A stretch of DNA of 64,000 nucleotides from Acidobacteriota bacterium (GTDB lineage: Bacteria; Acidobacteriota; UBA4820; DSQY01): the NCBI GenBank assembly GCA_021787565.1, contig JAJYLT010000008.1, positions 1-64,000 of the forward strand. Reading direction: 5' to 3'. Of this stretch, positions 8,091-16,465 are shown in pieces. The translations under genes were made by a program, and so were the position numbers. The notes under the pieces were generated by a model. It did not search any database. It saw only the letters and a list, made by a program, of their open reading frames with translations, and was not told the origin of the DNA. Position 1 is the first letter of the stretch, and each line of letters begins with the position of its first letter.

Positions 8091-11000
8091 GGCGACACCT
8101 CTCCGTTGGTTTCCCCAATCTTGGCTTCGGTCCACTCGTAAAACACGGGCAGTACGACGAGGGTTAAGAAGGTCGAGGTCACGAGGCCGCCCACGACCAC
8201 CACTGCGAGGGGTTTTTGGATCTCCGACCCCGTCCCGGACGAGAGCAGCAGGGGCACGAGTCCGAGGGCCGACACCAGGGCCGTCATCAAGACCGGTCGG
8301 AGGCGCAACTCCGTTCCTCTCAGAATCGCATCTCGCAACCCCATCCCTTCCTGGCGGAGCTTGTTGAGATAGGATATCAGGACGACCCCGTTCAGCACTG
8401 CCACGCCGAACAGGGCGATGAAGCCCACGGAGGCGGCCACGCTCAGGTTCAAGCCCGAGATGAAGAGGGCCGTAATCCCCCCTACGAGGGCGAAGGGAAT
8501 GTTCAAGATGATGAGCGTGGCGTGGCGAACCGTGTTGAAGGCGGAGAATAGCAGGAGAAAGATCAGGCCGATCACGATAGGCACGACGATCTTCAGCCTC
8601 GCCATGGCCCGCTGCTGGTTCTCAAACTGTCCCGCCCAAGCCATTCGGTAACCGGGAGGTAACTTGACCTTGGCGGCGATAGCCCGCTGGGCCTCCGCCA
8701 CGAAAGAACCGATGTCCCGCCCGCTCACGTTGCACTCCACGACGATACGCCGTTCGGCGGCCTCGCGGCTGATCTGAACCGGACCCTCCTCCATCTTGAT
8801 CTCGGCGAGCTCGGCGAGAGGGATGCGCGCGCCGCCGGGCGCGCTCACGAGGAGATTGCCGATGGCCTGCTCGTCCTTGCGAGAGGCCTCGGGATAGCGG
8901 ACGACGACCGAAAAGCGGCGCTGGCCCTCGAACACTTCGGTGGCCTCGGCTCCGCCGATGGCTACGCGGATGAGGTCGTTGATGTCCGCCACGTTGATGC
9001 CGTACCGCGCGATCTTGGCCCGGTCCGGGGTGATGCTGAGATAGGCTTGACCGCTCACCTGTTCCACGCGCAGGTCCGCGGCGCCTCGGATCCCGGACAG
9101 GACGCGGGCCACCTCGTTGGCCCTCTGTTCGAGTACGCCCATGTCCTCGCCAAAAATCTTCACCGCGAGCTGGCTCTTCACGCCCGATACCAATTCATCG
9201 ACGCGAAGCGCTATGGGCTGGCTGAGGTTGAGCCCGATGCCGGGAATGGCGGAAAGATCCTCGCGGATGATTTCCAGTAGGGCCTCTCGCGTCTTGGCCG
9301 TCTTCCACTCGTTCTTGGGTTTCAGGATGACGTATGGATCCGAGAGGTTGGGCCCCATCGGGTCGGAGGCGATCTCCGCGCGCCCGATTCGGGATATCAC
9401 TGTCACCACTTCAGGGTACTTCATGAGGCGCCGCTGCATTTCCTTCTCTACGGCGATGGAGTCGGGAAGAGCGATGGATGGGATGCGGATGACCTGCGGC
9501 GTGAGTACCCCTTCGTCCAGAACCGGAAGAAACTCCGTTCCCAGAAAGGGGACGAGCGCCAGACTCCCCGCGAGGAGTCCAACGGCGCAGAGGAAGACGG
9601 CCTTCCGGTGATCCAGAGCCCAGACCAGCACTGGGCGGTAGAACCTCTTGCTGACGCGCATGACGCGGTTGTCCTCCTCGGAGCCTCCCCGGATGAGGAG
9701 CGAGGAGAAGAGAGGCACGAACGTGAAGGACAAGAGGAGGGAGCAGAAAAGAGCGATGGCAATGGTGAACGCCATGGGGGAAAACATTTTCCCCTCCATG
9801 CCCTGGAGCGTGAACAGCGGAAGGAAGACGGCGATGATGATGAGGATGCCGAACGTGACCGGCTTGGTAACCTCCAGCGTGGATTCCAAGACCGCGTGGA
9901 GGCGGCCCGAGCGGAGCCCGGTCCGTTCGGACAAGTGCCGGTAGGTGTTCTCGACGACCACGACGGAACCATCCACCATCATGCCCATGGCGATGGCGAG
10001 GCCGCCGAGGGACATGAGATTGGCGGAAACCCCCGCCAAGCGCATGACCAGGAATGTCGCAAGAGTCGCGATGGGCAATGTGGAAGCGACCACGAGCGCG
10101 CTGCGCACGTTCCCCAAGAACAGGAAGAGCACAAGAAGTACCAGGATCAGCCCCTCCAAGAGCGCCTCACTGACGGTTCTGAGACACTCCCGTACCAGAT
10201 CCGTACGGTCGTAATAAGGCTTGATCTTGACTCCCTCGGGCAGGGTGGGAGCGATCTGGGCGATGGCATCCTTCACCGACGCCGCCACGTCCCGCCCCGA
10301 GGCCCCCTTGAGCATGAGAACGATGCCAACCACCACCTCGCCCTTGCCGTCTTTCACCGCGGCGCCCTGCCTTACCTCCGGGCCCAGCTTGACCTCCGCC
10401 ACGTCCCTGACGAACACGGGATTTCCATGAGTGCTCTTGACGACTATTCGCTTGAGGTCATCGAGACCATGCGCAAGGCCGATTCCCCGTATTAGATACT
10501 GCTCCGAGGCGTGCTCTAGGAAATTGCCTCCCGAATTGGCGTTGTTGGCGGCGACAGCGTCGAAGATCTCCCTCAGCGTCAGGTCATACTTCCTGAGCCT
10601 GTCTGGGTCCACAAGAAGTTGGAACTGGCGGACGTACCCACCGAAGGTGTTCACATCGGTTACACCCGGGACGGTCTTGAGCCTGGGGCGAATGATCCAA
10701 TCCTCGATTTCCCGCAGCTCCATCAGTGCCTTCGGGTCGTCCGCAGGGCCGACGCCATCTCTTTCCACGGTGTACTGATAGACCTCGCCGAGTCCAGTGG
10801 AGATGGGGCCCATGACGGGCTCGGCACCGGGAGGCAGTTTCTCCCGTGCCTCGATCAGACGTTCCAGGACAAGCTGGCGCGCAAAATACGTGTCCACGCT
10901 GTCTTTGAAAACAACCGTCACCATGGAGAGGCCGAACTTAGAAAGGGACCTGACATCCACGATGTCGGGCAGCCCCGTCATCTGCACTTCGATGGGGAAG

Positions 11001-11197
11001 GTGACCAGGCGCTCCACCTCCACGGGAGCCAGCCCGGGCGCTTCCGTGATCACCTGGACCTGCACCGTGGTCACGTCGGGGAATGCGTCTATGGGTATGG
11101 TCTTGAGGGCCCAGAGGCCCCCAGCGATCATCAGGACGAGGCCTACCATCATCAGGAGGCGCTGTTTGAGCGCAAAGGAAACGACTCTCTCGAACAT
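8087..11197 (-). CDS. CzcA/CusA-family RND heavy-metal efflux pump
   Basis: 1036 aa, the normal length for HME-RND inner-membrane pumps that drive metals through a CzcB adaptor and a TolC-type channel using proton influx. The N-terminal helix is followed by a large periplasmic loop, the TM4 motif MMVDGSVVVVEN with the proton-relay Asp, a second periplasmic loop and the GTELRLRPVLMTALVSALGLVPLL block near the C-terminus. The TM4 sequence (DG rather than DAA) resembles divalent-cation pumps more than Cu/Ag pumps, but the metal cannot be assigned with certainty. It starts 3 nt after czcB and ends overlapping the PII-like gene. Confidence 0.95.
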   Translation of the reverse strand: MFERVVSFALKQRLLMMVGLVLMIAGGLWALKTIPIDAFPDVTTVQVQVITEAPGLAPVEVERLVTFPIEVQMTGLPDIVDVRSLSKFGLSMVTVVFKDSVDTYFARQLVLERLIEAREKLPPGAEPVMGPISTGLGEVYQYTVERDGVGPADDPKALMELREIEDWIIRPRLKTVPGVTDVNTFGGYVRQFQLLVDPDRLRKYDLTLREIFDAVAANNANSGGNFLEHASEQYLIRGIGLAHGLDDLKRIVVKSTHGNPVFVRDVAEVKLGPEVRQGAAVKDGKGEVVVGIVLMLKGASGRDVAASVKDAIAQIAPTLPEGVKIKPYYDRTDLVRECLRTVSEALLEGLILVLLVLFLFLGNVRSALVVASTLPIATLATFLVMRLAGVSANLMSLGGLAIAMGMMVDGSVVVVENTYRHLSERTGLRSGRLHAVLESTLEVTKPVTFGILIIIAVFLPLFTLQGMEGKMFSPMAFTIAIALFCSLLLSFTFVPLFSSLLIRGGSEEDNRVMRVSKRFYRPVLVWALDHRKAVFLCAVGLLAGSLALVPFLGTEFLPVLDEGVLTPQVIRIPSIALPDSIAVEKEMQRRLMKYPEVVTVISRIGRAEIASDPMGPNLSDPYVILKPKNEWKTAKTREALLEIIREDLSAIPGIGLNLSQPIALRVDELVSGVKSQLAVKIFGEDMGVLEQRANEVARVLSGIRGAADLRVEQVSGQAYLSITPDRAKIARYGINVADINDLIRVAIGGAEATEVFEGQRRFSVVVRYPEASRKDEQAIGNLLVSAPGGARIPLAELAEIKMEEGPVQISREAAERRIVVECNVSGRDIGSFVAEAQRAIAAKVKLPPGYRMAWAGQFENQQRAMARLKIVVPIVIGLIFLLLFSAFNTVRHATLIILNIPFALVGGITALFISGLNLSVAASVGFIALFGVAVLNGVVLISYLNKLRQEGMGLRDAILRGTELRLRPVLMTALVSALGLVPLLLSSGTGSEIQKPLAVVVVGGLVTSTFLTLVVLPVFYEWTEAKIGETNGEVSP

Positions 11198-11200
11198 GGC

Positions 11201-12376
11201 CTACTCCTCACCGAAGGAGGCCTTGAGAGCTTCGGCCTTGAGCGTGAGGCTCCCCCGCGTGACGATCTCCTCACCGGCGCTCAGACCAGCGACGATTTCG
11301 ACCCGCTCGCCGCTCTTCTCCCCGGTCTTGACGGGGCGGGCCTCAAAAGCGCTTGCGCCCTTCCTCACGAAGACGACCGGCCCACCCTCCATGGGCTGAA
11401 GTGCCGCCTCGGGCACGCTGAGGACACGTCGGCCCGACGAGACCTCGACGGCCGCCTCCGCGAACATGCCCGGCATGAGTCTCCAGTCCGGGTTGGGAAG
11501 AATGACGCGGGCGAGGACCATTCGACTGTCGAGCTCCACGATGTTTCCCACATAGTCCAAGACGCCTTCGAATCGTTCTTTGGGGTAGGCCGCCACGACA
11601 ATCGAGACGCGCTGTCCCTTGCGAACCCGGACGACCTCCTTTTCGGGCAGATGCAGGTTGAGCCAAAGGCTCGAAAGGTCCGCAACCTTGAACAGCTCCT
11701 CACCGGCGCCCACGACGAGGCCCGGAGAGGCCTTGCGCTCGACCACGCGCCCCGAGATGGGAGAGCGGATCGGGAAGAGCGCCCGAACCTCGCGGTCGCC
11801 CGCGCCGCGAAGGTGCTCTACTTCATCCTGGCCGAAACCGAGGAGATGGAGACGGTTTTCCGCCATGGCGAATTCGCTCTTGGTCGCCTCAAAGGCGGCC
11901 TGGCGTTCGAGGAATTCCCCCTGGCTGATCGCTTGCGCGTCCAGGAGCATCCGAGCCCGGTCGTAGGACTTCTGCTTGAGGTTCATTTCGGAGAAGGCCT
12001 TCAGAAAGGTGGCCTGCGCTTCACCCACCTCGGGCGAATCGATGAGACAGAGAACCTGGCCCTTGGCGAGGCTTTGGCCCAGGTCGGCCCGGATCTCGGT
12101 CACCCGCCCAGGCACCCGCGCGCTCACCGGGCTCATGCGATTCGCGTCGTAGTCGAGATTGCCCGTTGCGGAGACAGCCAGGCTCCACGGAGCTTCTTCC
12201 ATCTTCTGCGTGGCCAATCCGCCTGCGGCCAGAGCCTCCGCGTTGAGGCTGAGAACCAGCGGCCCTTCACGCTTGGGCTGCTCGGCCTTCTTCTCCGGCT
12301 GGCCGCAGCAGCCCGCCAGGACGAGGCACAGAAGAGAGGGCAGGGACACGAACGACAGGACGCGCTTAGTCAACAA
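11201..12376 (-). CDS. CzcB/CusB-type periplasmic adaptor, lipoprotein
   Basis: 391 aa. It begins with a lipoprotein signal (LCLVLAGC lipobox, Cys at about residue 23), so it is probably anchored to a membrane. Barrel-sandwich (VPGRVTEIRADLGQSLAKGQVLCLID), alpha-hairpin and beta-barrel segments follow, then a membrane-proximal domain ending in the conserved GLSAGEEIVTRGSLTL. The start is TTG at 12376, inside the end of czcC (11-nt overlap) and preceded by GGAGG, which gives translational coupling. It bridges the CzcA pump and the CzcC channel. No extra metal-binding His-rich N-terminal domain is present. Confidence 0.92.
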   Translation of the reverse strand: MLTKRVLSFVSLPSLLCLVLAGCCGQPEKKAEQPKREGPLVLSLNAEALAAGGLATQKMEEAPWSLAVSATGNLDYDANRMSPVSARVPGRVTEIRADLGQSLAKGQVLCLIDSPEVGEAQATFLKAFSEMNLKQKSYDRARMLLDAQAISQGEFLERQAAFEATKSEFAMAENRLHLLGFGQDEVEHLRGAGDREVRALFPIRSPISGRVVERKASPGLVVGAGEELFKVADLSSLWLNLHLPEKEVVRVRKGQRVSIVVAAYPKERFEGVLDYVGNIVELDSRMVLARVILPNPDWRLMPGMFAEAAVEVSSGRRVLSVPEAALQPMEGGPVVFVRKGASAFEARPVKTGEKSGERVEIVAGLSAGEEIVTRGSLTLKAEALKASFGEE

Positions 12377-13601
12377 GGGAGCCTCCGATAAGGCGTTCGA
12401 GCTGGGCTCGCGCTGATTCGAATTGGTAGAGGACGTCGTTGTACTCCTCGACGGTGTCCAGGTAGGTCCGGCGGGCGTCCAGCAGATCCAACAGGCTCAA
12501 CTCGCCCTGGCCGTAAGAGAAGGTTGCGATCTTCAGGGACTTCTCCGCCGACGGGAGGAGGTCGGTTTCGTAGCTCTTGGCCTGGGCGAATGCCAGGGCG
12601 TACTCCTGGTAGGCCCGTTCCCCCTTGGAGGCCACTTCCGCCTTTAATCTCGTCTCCTCGAGAAAGGCCGCGGCACTCTCGGCCTTGGCCGCGCGAATGG
12701 GGCCCGAATTGAATCCCCATAGCGGGATGCGGAGTGCTAGAGAGAAGGTCCGTGCCTGACGGTCGAGCTCGTTGGTGTCCAGATAGGCCGCGGTCAGGCC
12801 GGGGAACCGCCCCTGCTGCTCGGCCTTGAGCGTCCACTCGGCGGCGCCCGCCCGCGCCCTTGCCTCTTGAAGGGCCGGGCTGGCAGCGAGCAGGCGCCCG
12901 AGGGTCTCCTCCCTCGCGGCGATGGCCCGAGGAAGTTCGAATCCGCCAAGCAGTTCGTAGTCCTCGCCCAGCGCGCCCAGCAAGAACTGGTTCAGGACCG
13001 TCTTCCGGACGCGCACCTCACTGCGGGCCGCTTCGAGCTTGCGCTCCGTCCGGAGCGCCTCGACGCGCGCCTTGATCCGGTCCAACTCGCGCCCTTCCCC
13101 TACCTGGACCCGCTTCTCCGCGAGGGAGAGAAGATCCTCGGCCGCGGTGGCTTGGCTCTCCAGCAGGGCGGCCTCCTTTTGTGAGAAGAGGATGCCGAAG
13201 TACTGCTCTTGAACGGAAGCCAGCACGTCTGCTTTGGTGGCCATGCTCTCCGCCCGTCCGGCGGCAAGCATCTGGTCGGCGGCTTTCACTCTCGCGTGCC
13301 AGCGCCCCGGCCACTCGATGCTCTGCGAGACGGCCCACCCGTGTTCCCCGCGGCTGACGGTTCCATCGAGGCTCTTGCCGGTCCCCTTGGAGAATTCCAC
13401 CTCAGGACCGGCAGGCGTGACGGCTGACGTGCGTGCACCTCTCAACGCTTCCACCCGTTGTTGGGCAGCCAGGATGGCCGGGCTCCTATCTCGAGCGAGG
13501 GCCAACAGGTCTTCCAGGGAATGCTGTCGGGGCCCCACCTGCGCCCACAAAGTAACCGCAGTGACTAGAATCAACGATGCTATATGGCATTTCCTAATCA
13601 T
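12366..13601 (-). CDS. CzcC/TolC-family outer-membrane efflux channel
   Basis: 411 aa from the ATG at 13601. The open frame continues upstream to 14066, but that extension is out of character and overlaps the exported small protein, whereas MIRKCHIASLILVTAVTLWAQ is a good signal peptide. Two OEP repeats are visible: the first opens with LEDLLALARDRSPAILAAQQRV, the second has the long coiled-coil segment LRTERKLEAARSEV and ends with SYGQGELSLLDLLDARRTYLDTVEEYNDV. It is the outer-membrane exit of the pump. It overlaps czcB and lies about 94 bp downstream of the small exported protein. Confidence 0.9.
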   Translation of the reverse strand: MIRKCHIASLILVTAVTLWAQVGPRQHSLEDLLALARDRSPAILAAQQRVEALRGARTSAVTPAGPEVEFSKGTGKSLDGTVSRGEHGWAVSQSIEWPGRWHARVKAADQMLAAGRAESMATKADVLASVQEQYFGILFSQKEAALLESQATAAEDLLSLAEKRVQVGEGRELDRIKARVEALRTERKLEAARSEVRVRKTVLNQFLLGALGEDYELLGGFELPRAIAAREETLGRLLAASPALQEARARAGAAEWTLKAEQQGRFPGLTAAYLDTNELDRQARTFSLALRIPLWGFNSGPIRAAKAESAAAFLEETRLKAEVASKGERAYQEYALAFAQAKSYETDLLPSAEKSLKIATFSYGQGELSLLDLLDARRTYLDTVEEYNDVLYQFESARAQLERLIGGSLVD

Positions 13602-13695
13602 GGCATCTCCAGGAACCATCATTCGCGGACTACTAAACACCCGCCACGCCGAACGGGTTCGACGTGGGGGAAAGCCTGTAGCTTGAAGGGTGAGA

Positions 13696-14142
13696 CTAGA
13701 TTCGAAGCGGGGCGGGCAGAGACGAGAAAAGGTTAGGGGGGCGGGAGAATCTATGGGCAGGGCACGGACAATAGTACAGGTGAAGGTGTGCCAAAAGGAG
13801 GGGCCCGTCAGGGTGCGCGGGAGAAGAGACCATCCGTCCGGGTGCGGTTGCATGCCGGGGCAAGGCGCGCAGAAGAACGTCGGTGCAAGGGTCTGCCGCT
13901 GAAAGCCGCAACGAGGGCGCCCCACTGACAGGGGTCGGTGTGACCCCGACGGCCCCGCTGGCTGCTGAGACTCCTGGGGCAGAGCAAGGTTGAGCTGGGT
14001 CTTGGCAACACTCTTCGAATAGGCTCTCCAGTGCCGCGTGCCCCCCTGGGGCGCTGCACCAGACACGCGGGGAGGCTCCTCCCCACGCGGTGAGAATCAA
14101 GAAGAGCCAGATGCTGCTCGAAAGGGTCGCAGAGCGCTTCAC
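13696..14142 (-). CDS. Small exported Cys-rich protein at the head of the czc operon
   Basis: 148 aa with a GTG start at 14142; GAGGTG lies about 10 nt upstream. A signal peptide (about 1-24, SIWLFLILTAWGGASP) is followed by GGHAALES, a CC pair and a DPCTDVLL motif near residue 85. Small secreted proteins with this layout, a GHxxLE near the start and a PCxDxxL later, are often found just before czcCBA-like genes. I recall them without a named function. The remaining C-terminal half is His/Pro/Cys-rich. A periplasmic metal-binding role is plausible but inferred. Family assignment rests on short motifs, so confidence is moderate. Confidence 0.6.
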   Translation of the reverse strand: MKRSATLSSSIWLFLILTAWGGASPRVWCSAPGGHAALESLFEECCQDPAQPCSAPGVSAASGAVGVTPTPVSGAPSLRLSAADPCTDVLLRALPRHATAPGRMVSSPAHPDGPLLLAHLHLYYCPCPAHRFSRPPNLFSSLPAPLRI

Positions 14143-14408
14143 GCCAGTTGCACCTCAAGAAGGGGAACATTACCGCAGGAAGAGTTCTTCCGCAAGCCCC
14201 GGGGTGCAGCTTCGCCCCAAACAATGCCTGCAGGCTGGGCGACCATGCTGTCTCCGGCGAGGCTCCCACGTGCCCAGGGCCACAAATCGGCACTGAGCAT
14301 TGGTATGATGTCAACCTCGGACTTGGCCCGTTTCGCCCAATCTCGGCGATTCTAGAGCGCCGTTTTCTAGAGGATTGGGGCGCATCATTGTCCGGCGGTG
14401 AACGGGCC

Positions 14409-14990
14409 CTATTCGGCCAGGATGTGGAGCGCCTCGGGGTGCACCTGCTCGTCGTCCCGGCAGGTCCGGTGGACGGCCAGTACGCCTTCCAGATCTCCCT
14501 CCACCGCTCCCTCCCCCTTCATCTCGAAGGCGTGGACGGGCGCGTACAAATCCACGCCTCTCACGCTGTCATCCACGATCTCCTCGAAGGACGCGTCCGA
14601 GGAGAGCGCCACCCCTTCCGGGAGATCGTCGAAGATCGCCCTCACGCGCCTTGCATGCTCCTTGGAGAAGACGTGGACCGCGAACCGGAACCGCGCACCC
14701 GCGACGCCGCGCCGGTGACGCACCGCCATGGGCCTTCCCGCCTTGGACGAATCGTCCACGGCGTCAAGAATGGCGGGCACGAGGCCAACGGACGCCAGAA
14801 GATGAAGAGTCTCCGCGGCGGGGTGCAGGAGTTCCTGCAGTTGCTCCCGGAGGCCGGCGCAGTCGAACCCCTCGGCCTCCGCGTCGAGGACCGTTCCGGT
14901 GAATCCCTTCGATCGGAGGAACCCCTGGATGAATCCGATGTCCCAGCCACGCGGACCGTCGATCACAAGCTCAGCATACCTGGCTCCCAT
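14409..14990 (-). CDS. Hypothetical soluble protein
   Basis: 193 aa, well-placed start (TAGGAGGCGGCC before the ATG at 14990). Mixed alpha/beta, acidic, no signal peptide or membrane segment. I do not recognise the family. An N-terminal YAELVIDGPRGWDIGFIQGF and a central block with FAVHVFSKEHARRVRAIF are the most structured-looking parts. It follows the antiporter gene on the opposite side of the metal block, with about 20 bp between its start and the antiporter stop, so it may be the last gene of the helicase-antiporter operon. Confidence 0.7.
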   Translation of the reverse strand: MGARYAELVIDGPRGWDIGFIQGFLRSKGFTGTVLDAEAEGFDCAGLREQLQELLHPAAETLHLLASVGLVPAILDAVDDSSKAGRPMAVRHRRGVAGARFRFAVHVFSKEHARRVRAIFDDLPEGVALSSDASFEEIVDDSVRGVDLYAPVHAFEMKGEGAVEGDLEGVLAVHRTCRDDEQVHPEALHILAE

Positions 14991-15010
14991 GGCCGCCTCC
15001 TACGTGGGAA

Positions 15011-16465
15011 TCATGAAAAGAATATAAGGCTGATGAGCGCGAAAAGCGGGAGGAGGATCGGGACCGCCCACTTGAATAAATAGCCGAAGAAGGAAGGCAT
15101 ATCCACCCCCGCCTCCTCGGCGATGGCCCGCACCATGAAGTTGGGCGCGTTCCCGATGTACGTGTTGGCCCCCATGAAGACCGCCCCCGTGGCCACCGCT
15201 TCGAGGAACCCGGCCTGCGCGTGGATCAGATGGGCGACCGCCTGGGGTTCCGGCAACCCGGGATAGAACCGTCCGATCTGCATGTTGAAGAAGGTCAGGT
15301 AGGTGGGGGCGTTGTCCAGAAAGGATGACAGCCCACCCGATGCCCAGAAGTATTCCCACGGCTCGCGGACGGAGGCGACCAGGAAGGCCATGTGACCGCT
15401 CTCGCCCGCCTTCAGGATGGCCAAGGCCGGGATGATGGTAGCGAAGATTCCGGCGAAGAGGACGGCCACCTCCCGCATGGGCTCCCACGTGAAACCGTTG
15501 TGCTCTCGAAGGCTTCGGGGAGTGGTCCACAAGGAGAGGAGCGCCATGGCCACGATGATGGCGTCGCGAACGAGGTCCTGGAGCTCCAGGCGGACCCCGA
15601 GGAGATCCACCGACCCGGCGTGCCAAAACCCCGACAGCAGGACGGCCCCAAGGATTCCGGCCAGGAAGATGAGGTTGTGCCAGCCGTCCAGCCGGAGCGG
15701 CGTTTCAGCCTCCTCCTCTTTCACGAGGACCCCTTCGGGCTCCTTGCGGAAGTAATGCCTGTCCATGGCGTAAAACGCGGCGAGGAGCGCCACGGAGGCG
15801 GCACCCATCATCGGCAGAAGCCGCAGCGTCCAGAAGAAGGGCACGCCGTGCAGGAAACCCAGGAAGAGGGGCGGATCGCCGAGCGGTGTGAGGCTCCCTC
15901 CGATATTGGCCACCAGGAAGATGAAGAAGACGACCACGTGGACCTTGTGGTGCCGGGCGGCGTTAGCCCGCAGCAGGGGCCGGATGAGTAGCATCGCCGC
16001 GCCCGTAGTGCCGGTCCAGGAGGCGATGACCGTGCCGACCAGGAGGAAGGCCGTGTTCACCTTGGGAGTCCCGGCCATGGTCCCCCTCAGGACCAAACCG
16101 CCCGACACCGCAAAGAGGCCCCAGAGGAGGATGATGAACGGGATGTAGTCCACGAGGTAGATGTGGAGCACTCCGTGCCAGGCGCTCATCCGGTAGACCA
16201 GCAGGAAGGGCACGCCGAAGACCAGCGCCCAAAAGAGGGAGACCTTGGGGTAGTGCCGGTGCCAGAAGTGCGGAGCCATCAGCGGAAAGAGGGCTATGGA
16301 GAGCAGGATTCCCGCGAAGGGCAGGACGGACCAGAGTGGGAGCAGTTCGCCCATGGTGGCGTGGACCTGGCCCGTTTCCTGAGACAGCGCGGCGACGGGC
16401 AAGCCCAAGCCCACCGCCGCGGCCAGCACCCAGACCCACGAGGCTTCAACCCTTCTGCGGTTCAA
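15011..16465 (-). CDS. NhaD/ArsB-superfamily sodium:proton antiporter
   Basis: 484 aa with about a dozen hydrophobic segments. The start is a TTG at 16465 that overlaps the helicase stop (TTGA) and has GAGGAGG directly upstream; it gives an N-terminal hydrophobic signal-like segment followed by LPLWSVLPFAGILLSIALFPL, the typical opening of this antiporter group. Other conserved stretches are SLTPLGDPPLFLGFL and FLDNAPTYLTFFN, which match the NhaD-like ion-transporter core, and MGANTYIGNAPNFM near the C-terminus. Probable role is Na+/H+ exchange at the inner membrane for pH and salt homeostasis; the substrate is inferred from the family. Confidence 0.88.
   Translation of the reverse strand: MNRRRVEASWVWVLAAAVGLGLPVAALSQETGQVHATMGELLPLWSVLPFAGILLSIALFPLMAPHFWHRHYPKVSLFWALVFGVPFLLVYRMSAWHGVLHIYLVDYIPFIILLWGLFAVSGGLVLRGTMAGTPKVNTAFLLVGTVIASWTGTTGAAMLLIRPLLRANAARHHKVHVVVFFIFLVANIGGSLTPLGDPPLFLGFLHGVPFFWTLRLLPMMGAASVALLAAFYAMDRHYFRKEPEGVLVKEEEAETPLRLDGWHNLIFLAGILGAVLLSGFWHAGSVDLLGVRLELQDLVRDAIIVAMALLSLWTTPRSLREHNGFTWEPMREVAVLFAGIFATIIPALAILKAGESGHMAFLVASVREPWEYFWASGGLSSFLDNAPTYLTFFNMQIGRFYPGLPEPQAVAHLIHAQAGFLEAVATGAVFMGANTYIGNAPNFMVRAIAEEAGVDMPSFFGYLFKWAVPILLPLFALISLIFFS

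Noticed and set aside
10619-12391. 590-codon plus-strand open frame opposite czcB/czcA
   Set aside because: Antisense to two well-supported genes and His/Asp-rich shadow composition.
13349-13456. Cobalamin or metal riboswitch upstream of the metal or TonB genes
   Set aside because: Looked at 14143-14400 and 43349-43455; none of the conserved cobalamin, NiCo or czcD boxes were seen.
12366-14066. Extended 566-residue form of the CzcC channel
   Set aside because: The extra N-terminal 155 residues overlap the exported small protein and hide the real signal peptide that starts at 13601.
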